Source of the DNA: Saprospiraceae bacterium
Lineage (GTDB): Bacteria; Bacteroidota; Bacteroidia; Chitinophagales; Saprospiraceae
NCBI GenBank assembly: GCA_030729925.1
Contig: JANQWK010000078.1
Coordinates: 1 to 64,000, forward strand
Length of the DNA: 64,000 bases
Reading direction: 5' to 3'
The notes below the pieces were generated by a model. That model had not been told where the DNA came from. It searched no databases and saw only the letters and a program-made list of their open reading frames with translations. The position numbers and the translations under genes were made by a program. Below, in pieces: positions 1-8,160 of the stretch. How positions within the stretch are numbered: the stretch's first letter is position 1; each line of letters opens with the position of its first letter.

Positions 1-55
1 CTTGCACCTGATTTATAAAAATCTGTTTTTCAAGGATTTAATCCCCGTAAAACAT

Positions 56-619
56 TCAAGGACTTTGTTTGATGGCCTGTTTCAAAGAAGTGGGATTAAA
101 GTTTTCCTGCCAGCGCCTGATTAGGATACCATTTCTGCCTATCAGCAGGTAGTCGGGATAATAGCTGCCCAGGCCGATGCTATTTTTGAAGCGATTGGGG
201 TAGGGGAGGTTATCCTGGATATGGATCCAGGGTAGTTTTTCTTTTTTAAGGAAAGCTTTCAGGGCAGCTAAGTTGTCATCTATGGAAATGCTTACCAGAT
301 GGAATTTTCCTTTTCGGTATAATTTTTTTAGCCATCTGTTATTTTCGAGACAGGGTGGGCAAGCCATAAACCAAAAATCTAGCAGCACCGGTTTTTCAGC
401 CAATAGATCGTCCAGCTCGATGGCATTCAAGTTGATGTCTAGGAAAATCAGGTTTGGTACTTCCATCCCTTCTTTCCAACCGTATAGGGTCTCCGGATAA
501 TCAAGCCTATCCCAGTGTATGTTGGGCGGGATCTGACTGATAGCTTTTGGGCTGACAATCAGCATAGCCAGTAAAAAATAAAAGGAGGAGCAGCATGGAA
601 ATTTGTAGGGATATAACAT
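56..619 (-). CDS. Exported thioredoxin-like (TlpA/redoxin) protein
   Basis: A 187-residue protein with a hydrophobic N-terminal segment (about residues 12-29, ending in A-I-S-Q) that looks like a signal peptide. A thioredoxin fold follows, with the redox motif C87-P-P-C90 preceded by F-W-F-M-A, as in TlpA/ResA-type proteins. The family reduces or exchanges disulfides in the periplasm. The partner is unknown, and the C-x-x-C residues PP are not the classic GP or PH pair. It is transcribed divergently from the VOC lipoprotein gene 37 bp away. The start is the only ATG in front of the hydrophobic segment. Family is confident; exact substrate is not known. Confidence 0.85.
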   Translation of the reverse strand: MLYPYKFPCCSSFYFLLAMLIVSPKAISQIPPNIHWDRLDYPETLYGWKEGMEVPNLIFLDINLNAIELDDLLAEKPVLLDFWFMACPPCLENNRWLKKLYRKGKFHLVSISIDDNLAALKAFLKKEKLPWIHIQDNLPYPNRFKNSIGLGSYYPDYLLIGRNGILIRRWQENFNPTSLKQAIKQSP

Positions 620-656
620 GTAACTTAGGGTTACCTTAAAAACTTTAAATTACAGC

Positions 657-1934
657 ATGATGAAGGGATTTCGAAGCATGTGCCTTTTTATTTGTATAAT
701 TATTGGGCTGCCAGGATGTAATCGCCCTGACGAGTCGGCAGCAAATTCCTATGAACTTGGAGTCATAGCTGCTTTCAGCGAGATGGTGGAGGCCGGGGTG
801 AAGCCTTTAGCGCTGAGCACACCCATGGAAACAGCTCTTATGGATGCCATTTTCCCGGAGTTTGAAAAAATTGCATCCCAGCATGGCGTCCAGGTATATC
901 GGGAAGAAGAATTTATAGCAACCGATCTTTTTCCCGCAGGGGTAGCTTCAGGAAAAGAAGTGTGCATCTTGTTCAAAGGTAATGGCCTGATCAGATACCA
1001 GCAATTAAAGCAAGACATCGCTGATCTGGTAGCGCAGCAAGCCTATACCGGAAAAGTACGCGAGGCGATTGCACGCCGCTTTGGGCGATTGCTGGGTTAC
1101 TCCCCAGAAGGGATTAATCGCTTGCTTGCCAAACAAACTGATTTTCGAACCTTGAGGGACTTTGGGGTGGAGGAGGAACGGGTGACCTTATTTTACCAGG
1201 ATCTTAAAGCTGCTGTTCATTTTTATGGAAATTTATTGGGTCTGGAAGAGGTCGCTCAAGACTCCCATAGCCATACTTTTCGCGTAGGCGCAACCTCATT
1301 GCTTACGCTCATGGATAATAGTCATGCCCTTGCGGAAAAACCTAAGGCAGTAGCGATTGCACTGTTGACAGACCAATTGGAGGCCTGGTGGGCTTATGTA
1401 CAGGAAAAACAAATTGCGGTTAAGTATCCCCTGAAGGTGAAACCTGATGGACCCCATGATGGTTTTGTCGCCGTGGACCCCGAGGGTTATCTGCTCGAAT
1501 TTGAGCGCTTCCATCAGCATCCCGAAAATGAAAAATTCATTCCTGTTTTGGACGGCAGTCCTACCGTATTGGCAAAGCCCAACTCCGCTGTACCTGATGC
1601 TATAGGTTTCAAAGGGATGATTACTTGGCTCTATTATCGCGATTTGTTGGCCATGGAGGGCTTTTACGAAGCAGTGCTGGGGTTCGAAAAGGTAGCCGAT
1701 CAGGGTTGGACTAAAATCTTTCAGGTTTCTCCGACTGGATTCATTGGCCTGGTGGATGAGCGGCGCGGGATGCTCCGTTTTTCCGAGGAAAAAGCGGTAA
1801 TCTTATCTTTTTCTTTGGAAAAACGAAGGGACTACCTTGACTACCTGTCCAAGTACCAACCCTTTATCCTGCTACAACAGGACTCCTCCGCTGTGACAGG
1901 AAAAGATCCTGAATCATACCTCATGCAGTTTTAA
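657..1934 (+). CDS. VOC (glyoxalase/dioxygenase-like) domain lipoprotein
   Basis: A 425-residue protein starting with a lipoprotein signal (hydrophobic stretch then G-L-P-G-C at residue 21). Residues about 30-165 form an alpha-rich region I do not recognise. At about 175-285 there is a vicinal-oxygen-chelate unit (F-Y-x-D-L, F-Y-G-N-L-L-G-L-E, then D-P-E-G-Y-L-L-E-F-E), and a second, more degenerate unit starts near 320 (L-Y-Y-R-D-L, F-Y-E-A-V-L-G-F-E). VOC proteins bind metals or small molecules, and a membrane-anchored version with two units and an extra N-terminal domain is uncommon. No substrate can be named. It stands alone between a divergent redoxin gene and yceI. Confidence 0.75.
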   Translation: MMKGFRSMCLFICIIIGLPGCNRPDESAANSYELGVIAAFSEMVEAGVKPLALSTPMETALMDAIFPEFEKIASQHGVQVYREEEFIATDLFPAGVASGKEVCILFKGNGLIRYQQLKQDIADLVAQQAYTGKVREAIARRFGRLLGYSPEGINRLLAKQTDFRTLRDFGVEEERVTLFYQDLKAAVHFYGNLLGLEEVAQDSHSHTFRVGATSLLTLMDNSHALAEKPKAVAIALLTDQLEAWWAYVQEKQIAVKYPLKVKPDGPHDGFVAVDPEGYLLEFERFHQHPENEKFIPVLDGSPTVLAKPNSAVPDAIGFKGMITWLYYRDLLAMEGFYEAVLGFEKVADQGWTKIFQVSPTGFIGLVDERRGMLRFSEEKAVILSFSLEKRRDYLDYLSKYQPFILLQQDSSAVTGKDPESYLMQF

Positions 1935-2022
1935 ATTTTTTTTGTCAGAATTGAACTTATCTTTTTAATTAATGTTATAACATTAATTGTATTTACATTA
2001 AAAAAACAAAAAAAATTAACTT

Positions 2023-2556
2023 ATGTCAACAGTAGCAACATGGAATATTGACCCTATGCACAGCGTAGTAGAATTTAAGGTAAAGCACCTTGTCATTTCG
2101 ACTGTTACAGGTAAGTTCAGAAACTTTGAGGGTAAGTTGGAGACAGCATCTGAGGATTTTGATGGAGCCAAAGCCCATTTTAGTTTGTCTGTGGACAGCA
2201 TAGATACAAACGTTGCAGATCGTGACGCCCACTTGAAGAGTGACGATTTTTTTGCGGCAGACCGCTTTCCAAATATCACTTTTGACGGAGTCCTAAACAA
2301 AGGGGGTGATGGTGACTATGCATTGGTAGGACATTTGACCATCCGAGACATCACCAAGGAGGTCGCTTTGGAGGTGAGCTACGGAGGGGTAATGGTAGAT
2401 GGCTATGGTCAGACAAAAGCGGGTTTTGAGATTGAGGGAAAAATCAGCCGCAAGGAATTTGGTTTGCAGTGGAATATGGTTACAGAAGCAGGTGGAGTTG
2501 TGGTATCAGATCAGGTCAAACTGAACCTGAACGTGCAGTTGGTTAAAGTGGGATAA
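2023..2556 (+). CDS. YceI family protein
   Basis: A 177-residue protein that aligns with the YceI lipocalin-like family along its whole length. It begins W-N-I-D-P-M-H-S-x-V-E-F and contains D-x-N-x-x-D-R-D-x-H-L-K-S-D-D-F-F and F-P-x-I-T-F. YceI proteins are beta-barrels that bind long isoprenoid or amide lipids. This copy has no evident signal peptide, so it should be cytoplasmic, as many Bacteroidota YceI proteins are. An A/T-rich 90-bp leader precedes the ATG. It is followed by palindromic repeat copy 1. No partner gene is linked. Confidence 0.92.
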   Translation: MSTVATWNIDPMHSVVEFKVKHLVISTVTGKFRNFEGKLETASEDFDGAKAHFSLSVDSIDTNVADRDAHLKSDDFFAADRFPNITFDGVLNKGGDGDYALVGHLTIRDITKEVALEVSYGGVMVDGYGQTKAGFEIEGKISRKEFGLQWNMVTEAGGVVVSDQVKLNLNVQLVKVG

Positions 2557-2609
2557 ATTGCGATGAGCTTCGATGTGCTGGACAAATCGGAGCGCTTGGA
2601 CCCAATAAC

Positions 2610-2637
2610 GTGGAAGTCACCTTAAGGTGGCTTCCAC
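2610..2637. repeat. Dispersed palindromic repeat, copy 1 (GGTGGAAG variant)
   Basis: A palindrome with arms GTGGAAGTCACC and GGTGGCTTCCAC around TTAA. It belongs to the G/C-swapped subfamily shared with copy 2 at 4726-4759. It lies between the convergent yceI and DUF1801 genes and lacks the upstream GGTTACTTT...TTAATAAGGGTAAT segment of copies 3, 4, 6 and 7. T-rich runs follow about 10 bp downstream, so it might also help termination. Confidence 0.8.
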
Positions 2638-2728
2638 CTGTACGGACTTTTTTCGACTTTTTTTCAGACTTTTTGTGACAAAACCAGACAAAACTATATT
2701 TTTTGGTTTTACCTTGAAAATGTGTATT

Positions 2729-3076
2729 TTATAAAGCAGATTCGCTTACTCTGTGGGCAACTATAGCGCGGATAAGGTCTTCTGGAAGTGGGCTGTCGTA
2801 TGGGAATTGTACAGCTCCTTTCGAGTACTTAAGGCCTGCAGCTTCGAATTGGGATCGAAAAGCTGTTATTCCCGATGCGGTCGGGTAGAAGCCAACATGT
2901 TTTTTGGCAGCACCAAAATAGACGAGCGGGCCGTTGAGTTTGTAAGCTGGCATACCATAACTGATCTCTTCTTTTGCTGCGGGAGCAGTATCCAAGATTA
3001 ATCTCCGTACCTGTTGCAGTATATCCTGAATTTCAGATGGAAAAGTAGCAATATAAGCGTCAACCGATGCTATCAT
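2729..3076 (-). CDS. DUF1801 (YdhG-like) family protein
   Basis: A 115-residue protein with the DUF1801 signature: an N-terminal Y-I-A-x-F-P helix, then E-x-I-S-Y-G-M-P-A-Y-K, then V-G-F-Y-P. The family is small and cytoplasmic; some members (the frataxin-like YdhG/Fra group) are proposed iron chaperones, but function is not settled. Its ATG lies inside the end of the ankyrin gene upstream (17-bp overlap, 3060-3076), so the two are translationally coupled and co-transcribed. The link to an ankyrin protein divergent from oxyR loosely suggests oxidative or iron stress, which is inference. Confidence 0.85.
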   Translation of the reverse strand: MIASVDAYIATFPSEIQDILQQVRRLILDTAPAAKEEISYGMPAYKLNGPLVYFGAAKKHVGFYPTASGITAFRSQFEAAGLKYSKGAVQFPYDSPLPEDLIRAIVAHRVSESAL

Positions 3077-3533
3077 GTGTGAGTAGGTTTACCACAGCAT
3101 CTTGCCCTCTCGCTTTAGCATGATCCAGTGCTTTAAGCCCTTGCTGATCACGTATCTCTGGATCTGCTCCGGCAGCCAGCAACAACTGCACCATTTCTTC
3201 CCTGCCAAACATGGCCGCAAACATGAGGGCGGTAGTATGGCCGAAATTCACAGCATTGACCGAAGCTCCAGCTTCAAGGAGCAAGCTTGCGATGTCCGTA
3301 AAGCCCTTAAAACTTACTCCCATTAATGCCGTATTGCCCGCGGCATCTCTAGCGTCAACTTCGGGCTTGTGGGCGAGGAGCGCATGAATAATTGCTTTAT
3401 TCCCAAGGTAAGCAGCAAGCAATAAAGGAGTGGAACCCCGCTCGTCCTGTAGTCCGAGCTGCTGTGGATTTTTTTCCAGGATTTCTCCGACCAGACTTAC
3501 ATCCTGGCTTTTTATGGCGTCAAAAATGGACAT
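3060..3533 (-). CDS. Ankyrin repeat protein
   Basis: A protein of about 157 residues with three to four ankyrin repeats; phrases such as G-x-T-P-L-L-L-A-A, G-N-T-A-L-M-G and T-A-L-M-F-A recur every 33 residues or so. I chose the ATG at 3533 (M-S-I-F-D-A-I-K) rather than the upstream one at 3572, because ankyrin homology begins right after it and the extra 13 residues look non-homologous. Ankyrin proteins bind partner proteins. In several bacteria a small ankyrin gene sits beside a catalase gene and supports it. Here the divergent neighbour is oxyR, 201 bp away, and no catalase is present in the window. Confidence 0.85.
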   Translation of the reverse strand: MSIFDAIKSQDVSLVGEILEKNPQQLGLQDERGSTPLLLAAYLGNKAIIHALLAHKPEVDARDAAGNTALMGVSFKGFTDIASLLLEAGASVNAVNFGHTTALMFAAMFGREEMVQLLLAAGADPEIRDQQGLKALDHAKARGQDAVVNLLTHDSIG

Positions 3534-3734
3534 AGTTAACTTTGATAAACAAAAGAAAGCAAGAGGCAACAATTGTGCTACCTCTGCTTTCGGCAGTATG
3601 GAAAGAAAATTTATCTGTTAATCGCTTTAATGGTCGTAGGCCTTCGCTCTAACAAAATCCGCACGATTGTTAAAAATAAAGTATAAATCTGATTGATAAA
3701 AACGATATTTTAGATTTTTTAATCGCTTTTGTCA

Positions 3735-4670
3735 ATGAATATACAACAAATAGACTATCTCCTTACGGTTGCCGAGTTGCGGCATTTTGGCCGGGCAGCT
3801 GATCAGTGCAACATTACCCAGTCCACTATAAGTACGATGGTTGCTCGTTTTGAGGAGGAGTTGGGGCTTCAGATCTTTGATCGGCGGACAAAGCCGATTT
3901 CGATTACCCGGGAGGGGGAGCAAGTGATCCAGCAATTGGAAGTTATTCGGAAAGAACTTGGCAGTCTGTCGGCCTTAGTGGCAACGCTTAAAGGAGAAGA
4001 AAAAGGGGTGTTTAAAATCGGGGTTATTCCTACGATAGGTCCGTACTTGCTCCCTTTGTTTCTGAATACTTTTGTCAGCCGATTTCCCAAAATTCGGTTT
4101 GAAGTGAGCGAACTCACTACCGATCAGATTGTACGGGATCTTAAGAATAGGGATCTGGATGTGGGGCTGGTTTCTGTTCCGTTGAAGGATTCTGCGATCC
4201 GGGAGTATTTTTTGTTCGATGAACCTTTTTGGTGTTTCGATACGAAATATTCTGATAAAGCAGGCCGAATGGAGATTCGGGAATTGGATTACGACAGACT
4301 TTGGTTGTTGGCAGAAGGACATTGTATGCGCACACAGGTTTCAAAAATATGTGCCCTGCAGGAGTCTTATGGGGGCTTGAGAAACCTCGATTATAAGGCA
4401 GCAACTTTGAACACCCTGGTAAAGTTTGTAACAGCAGGAGAGGGTGTTACCCTGCTTCCATTTCTGGCTTCTCGCGATCTGACGGAATCTGAGCGCCTTC
4501 ATCTGCGCGAGTTTGTACCACCGGCACCGTGCAGGTCAGTAGGCCTGATTACACACGAGCATTTTACCAAGAAAATTTTGCTTACAGCACTGCGACAGGA
4601 AATTCTGGCAGCGATGGAGGGGGTGTTGCCCAACTGGAATGAAAATTTTCAGAGGCTTGATCCTGTATGA
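3735..4670 (+). CDS. oxyR: OxyR-type LysR family peroxide-sensing regulator
   Basis: A 312-residue LysR-type regulator. The N-terminal winged helix covers residues 1-60 (I-D-Y-L-L-T-V-A-E...F-G-R-A-A-D, then S-T-I-S), followed by the substrate-binding-like domain. The segment G-H-C197-M-R-T-Q...C206 matches the redox switch of OxyR, including the nine-residue spacing of the two cysteines that form the disulfide with hydrogen peroxide. The start is the ATG at 3735; a TTG two codons earlier is less likely. The 11-mer TTAATCGCTTT occurs twice upstream (3618-3628 and 3719-3729). The regulon is probably peroxide defence, and autoregulation with the divergent ankyrin gene is possible. Confidence 0.92.
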   Translation: MNIQQIDYLLTVAELRHFGRAADQCNITQSTISTMVARFEEELGLQIFDRRTKPISITREGEQVIQQLEVIRKELGSLSALVATLKGEEKGVFKIGVIPTIGPYLLPLFLNTFVSRFPKIRFEVSELTTDQIVRDLKNRDLDVGLVSVPLKDSAIREYFLFDEPFWCFDTKYSDKAGRMEIRELDYDRLWLLAEGHCMRTQVSKICALQESYGGLRNLDYKAATLNTLVKFVTAGEGVTLLPFLASRDLTESERLHLREFVPPAPCRSVGLITHEHFTKKILLTALRQEILAAMEGVLPNWNENFQRLDPV

Positions 4671-4725
4671 GTATTTGTCTGGTTTTGGCGCAAAAAAGCT
4701 TGGAAAATCCCAGTTTTTTTTATTA

Positions 4726-4759
4726 CAGGTGGAAGGCACCTTAAGGTGGCTTCCACCTG
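4726..4759. repeat. Dispersed palindromic repeat, copy 2 (GGTGGAAG variant)
   Basis: A 34-bp palindrome with arms CAGGTGGAAGGCACC and GGTGGCTTCCACCTG around TTAA, with one mismatched pair. Compared with copies 3-8, the C in the left arm is G and the matching G in the right arm is C. It lies in the 243-bp gap between oxyR and the SLC13 transporter gene, which otherwise shows only A/T-rich sequence. Confidence 0.85.
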
Positions 4760-4913
4760 ATGTCTCTAACAATTTTCGATATTTCACCTTGCTGGCATGC
4801 AGAAGTATGCTCCAAAACAGTAATGGCCATTTTTTCTGTCTTGGTGGAATATTTTTTCCTTACATTTAGTGGCGATTTTACAAAATTACCAACGGTAATC
4901 AAGTCAAAGCAAA

Positions 4914-6386
4914 ATGAAAAACACCCGACAAGTAGGACTCATCCTGGGGCCTGTGCTATTTTTTTTGATTAGAATGAGTTTTTACCCGGATGGGGTAAGC
5001 GCCGAAGCGAATGCTGTTTTTGCCACTACGGTCTGGATGGCAGTATGGTGGATTACAGAAGCAGTTGCTATTGAGGTTACGGCCTTGTTGCCCGTGGTGT
5101 TGTTTCCTTTGACAGGGGCGCTTCCTTTGGCTCAAACGACGGTTACCTACGGTGATAAGTACGTATTTTTATATATGGGGGGCTTTATGTTGGCTATTGC
5201 CATCGAAAAGTGGAACCTACACAGGAGAATCGCATTGAATATTATTCGACTGATCGGTACAGATGTAAAAAAAATTATCCTGGGCTTTATGGTAGCTACG
5301 GGGTTTATGTCTATGTGGATTTCTAATACGGCTACAGCTGTGATGATGCTACCTATTGCGATGGCCATTGTAAAACAGCTGGAGGATAATCCGGATACCG
5401 TAGAGAATGAAAATCTGGTTTTTGGTAAGGCGCTGATGTTGGCTATTGCCTACAGTGCTTCGATCGGCGGAATTGCTACGTTGATTGGAACTCCGCCTAA
5501 CTTGGTATTGGCTAGTGTGGTAAAAGAACTTTACGGCATTGAAATCTCTTTTGCGGAGTGGATGATGGTAGGTCTTCCGATAGCAGTTGGCTTGTTGTTC
5601 CTTACTTGGTATTACCTGACTAACTTTGCTTTCGCCTTTCGGCAAAAAAGTTTTCCGGGAGGGCGAGAAGAAATCAACAGGCAACTGAAAAGCCTGGGTA
5701 AGATTTCTTACGAAGAGGTGTTGGTGTTGATTGTTTTTGTATTGATGGCACTGGCTTGGATTACCCGCTCTTTTTTATTGAAAAAATGGATTCCGGCGCT
5801 GGACGATACCCTGATTGCAATGATAGGCGCAATCGTGTTGTTTATGCTTCCTACTAAAGCAGCCGGGCAGAAGATTTTGGATTGGAAGAGTGCTGTTAAG
5901 CTCCCTTGGGGGATCTTGTTGTTGTTTGGGGGAGGACTCGCGCTGGCCGAAGGTTTTACTTCGAGTGGATTGGCTGACTGGATTGGCGGACAGATGACTT
6001 TGCTGGCAGGGGTACAGATTCTTTTGCTGGTGCTTATTTTGGTAACTGCCGTGAATTTTTTGACCGAGGTTACCTCCAACCTGGCTACGACAGCGATGCT
6101 GCTGCCTATTTTGGCTCCTATGGCTGTATCCATTAATGTACACCCTTATTTGTTGCTGGTTCCGGCAACCTTGGCAGCGTCCTGCGCGTTCATGCTTCCC
6201 GTTGCAACGCCACCTAATGCAGTAGTTTTTGGGTCGGGGTATCTCAGGATCCCGGATATGGTGCGCACGGGAGTAGCGTTGAATGTTTTATCTATTATCA
6301 TCGTGAGCCTGTTGGTGTATTTTCTGCTTCCCCTGATCTGGGGTTTTGAGCCGGTACCGTTTCCGGAGGCGTTTAAGTCGGAGTAA
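4914..6386 (+). CDS. SLC13/DASS family sodium:anion (dicarboxylate) symporter
   Basis: A 490-residue inner membrane protein with about 12 hydrophobic segments. Two copies of the family's anion/sodium motif are visible: S-N-T-A-T-A-V-M-M with I-G-T-P-P-N-L-V in the first half, and S-N-L-A-T-T-A-M-L-L-P with V-A-T-P-P-N-A in the second. Such proteins bring in succinate, malate, citrate or sulfate with sodium. Overall layout is closest to the SdcS/bacterial dicarboxylate type, but the substrate is inferred only. It faces the TIGR04076 gene tail to tail with a 9-bp gap and no clear terminator. Confidence 0.9.
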   Translation: MKNTRQVGLILGPVLFFLIRMSFYPDGVSAEANAVFATTVWMAVWWITEAVAIEVTALLPVVLFPLTGALPLAQTTVTYGDKYVFLYMGGFMLAIAIEKWNLHRRIALNIIRLIGTDVKKIILGFMVATGFMSMWISNTATAVMMLPIAMAIVKQLEDNPDTVENENLVFGKALMLAIAYSASIGGIATLIGTPPNLVLASVVKELYGIEISFAEWMMVGLPIAVGLLFLTWYYLTNFAFAFRQKSFPGGREEINRQLKSLGKISYEEVLVLIVFVLMALAWITRSFLLKKWIPALDDTLIAMIGAIVLFMLPTKAAGQKILDWKSAVKLPWGILLLFGGGLALAEGFTSSGLADWIGGQMTLLAGVQILLLVLILVTAVNFLTEVTSNLATTAMLLPILAPMAVSINVHPYLLLVPATLAASCAFMLPVATPPNAVVFGSGYLRIPDMVRTGVALNVLSIIIVSLLVYFLLPLIWGFEPVPFPEAFKSE

Positions 6387-6395
6387 AAAGCTGTC

Positions 6396-6749
6396 TTAGG
6401 GTTGCCATTCGACAGGACTGACATCATCGTGGTTGAGGATGCGCGATCCTGTGCGGTCAATGCGCATGATCAACTGACAGGCGGGGTCAGGGCAAATGAC
6501 CCGTGCATCGGTTTCCATCCAGTCGGCGGGATGGTTGTTCCTTTGTTTGGCCGGCAATAGTGGAATACAGGATTGCAGCGCATACAGACAAAAATTCCCA
6601 CCTTCCGGCAGAGATAGTTTTCCGCTCTTGAGGAAAAAACGATCTCCAACGCTCATGTCGCAGGTACAATGTCCGTTGATTTGCTCCACAACTATCTCGA
6701 GATCGTGTAGTTGAAATTGGTCGGGTCGGAGGTTTTCTTTATACGGCAT
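6396..6749 (-). CDS. TIGR04076 family protein
   Basis: A 117-residue cytoplasmic protein resembling TIGR04076. It has G-D-R-F-F-L-K-S-G-K, P-E-G-x-N-F-C-L-Y-A, a tryptophan-containing segment and V-I-C-P-D-P-A-C; its cysteines could bind metal or a cluster. The function of the family is unknown. I placed the start at the ATG at 6749 (11-bp overlap with nhaC). An ATG at 6797 is also in frame and is preceded by AGGAG, which would give 133 residues and a 59-bp overlap. It is the last gene of the minus-strand run that starts with the SDR gene. Confidence 0.72.
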   Translation of the reverse strand: MPYKENLRPDQFQLHDLEIVVEQINGHCTCDMSVGDRFFLKSGKLSLPEGGNFCLYALQSCIPLLPAKQRNNHPADWMETDARVICPDPACQLIMRIDRTGSRILNHDDVSPVEWQP

Positions 6750-8160
6750 GGGTCTGAAGTTTTGAGGGATCTGGATTTTGATCGGCTTTCCGGCCATAAG
6801 CTCCTACTATGGTAAGCAAAAGCATGATGAGCAGCCCCCAGGCTACAAAGTTAAATAGCCCTGCTTGCAGGGTGTTAACAGGTGCTACGCCAAAGTCGGC
6901 TCCGCTGCTGCTGGTGTTGGCCATGAGGATGACAGGGATGAAGTAAGGCAACAAAAATGGAAATACACATACCACCATACTGAGTATATTGGCTCTTCTG
7001 ACGGGACTGAGCCCCATTTTTTCACCAGTATGCCGGGCAAATTCAGTTACCATTAGAATGGCCACAATACTATGGGTAGTGAGTAACACTGCGCCGCCTG
7101 CGGTGGCAGCTATCCAGGATTCGGCGTGGAGCGGCCTTTGGGTTCGATTCGAGGCAAAACCAACCAGGCGGTCAACTAAGCCACTACTTTTTAGGGTGGC
7201 TACCATGCCCATCAGTAAAATCGTGAAAAAACTTATTCCTACTGCCCGATTGATGCCATCAATGATGAAACTCCTGGCAGTAAAGTTTTCCCGATCCAGG
7301 CTGAGTAGTTTTTCCGGAGGAAGCAGCCCCGTTAGTAGCCCCAGTATTGTACCGAAGATCAAGCCGCCAAGCAGTCCGTGGAAGAGGTGCTTGCCCCTCA
7401 AGAAAAGGAATAAGATGAACACCGGGACGAGTAACATAGGCATACCTGCAGGATCGCCACTTATGCCTTGCTGTATGGCTTCGCTTTTTTCCATGAAAAA
7501 ATAATTGCTCATCGGGTAGGCGATCATCGCTACCGCGAGTACAGGGAGGATGTATTTCAACCTGCTTCTGACAGCCCTACCCAATTCAGCATCCTGGCTA
7601 AGGGCACTGGCAATGGTGGTGTCCGATATGGGAGCGGTAAAGTCCCCAAAGGTTGCTCCTCCAATGATGGCTCCCGCAAGGGTAGGCAGATGCGCACCCA
7701 GCATGCCACCCGCAGGATAAAGGATGGGACTGCAAATGAGGATGGTGGCAAAGCTGGATCCTGTGGAGAGGGAAACGATGCAACATATTACAAAAGTAGC
7801 GAGTACAAATCCAGTCCCGGAGAGATTCATTTGGGCAGCGAGCCAGGAAAGGGCTTCGACAAAGCCGGTAAGGGTCATGAGTACGCCAATGACAGAGGCG
7901 AGCATCCAGGCCGTTATCATGATCATGACAATGGGCTGCGACATGCCTTCGATGAGTACCTGACTGTAGCGGTTTTTGTCCTTTGAGAGTAATAGCCCCA
8001 GTGCGAGTGCAGCAAGGAGTACGGGCCAGAAACCCTTTTCATCGGGCGCACCGGAAAGAGCTATGGCAATCACGCCACCGACAAACAACAAAAAAGGTAA
8101 GAGTGCTCCCATGGCTTTTCCGTGAAAAGCTAAGGGTGGGTGAATAGTCTCGGTACTCAT
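6739..8160 (-). CDS. nhaC: NhaC family Na+/H+ antiporter
   Basis: A 473-residue polytopic membrane protein with about 11-12 hydrophobic segments. It has the NhaC hallmark G-D-F-x-A-P-I-S-D-T-T near residue 175 and S-x-S-T-G-S-S-F-A-T just before it. The family exchanges sodium for protons across the inner membrane, with some members also moving malate or lactate. Its ATG overlaps the stop of the aldo/keto reductase gene by 4 bp (ATGA), so the two are translationally coupled. The family call is firm; the ion and any organic co-substrate are inferred. Confidence 0.9.
   Translation of the reverse strand: MSTETIHPPLAFHGKAMGALLPFLLFVGGVIAIALSGAPDEKGFWPVLLAALALGLLLSKDKNRYSQVLIEGMSQPIVMIMITAWMLASVIGVLMTLTGFVEALSWLAAQMNLSGTGFVLATFVICCIVSLSTGSSFATILICSPILYPAGGMLGAHLPTLAGAIIGGATFGDFTAPISDTTIASALSQDAELGRAVRSRLKYILPVLAVAMIAYPMSNYFFMEKSEAIQQGISGDPAGMPMLLVPVFILFLFLRGKHLFHGLLGGLIFGTILGLLTGLLPPEKLLSLDRENFTARSFIIDGINRAVGISFFTILLMGMVATLKSSGLVDRLVGFASNRTQRPLHAESWIAATAGGAVLLTTHSIVAILMVTEFARHTGEKMGLSPVRRANILSMVVCVFPFLLPYFIPVILMANTSSSGADFGVAPVNTLQAGLFNFVAWGLLIMLLLTIVGAYGRKADQNPDPSKLQTHAV

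Noticed and set aside
7468-7986. A 172-codon plus-strand frame, Gly/Asp/Lys-rich
   Set aside because: It is a shadow of nhaC; the sense strand encodes well-formed membrane helices.
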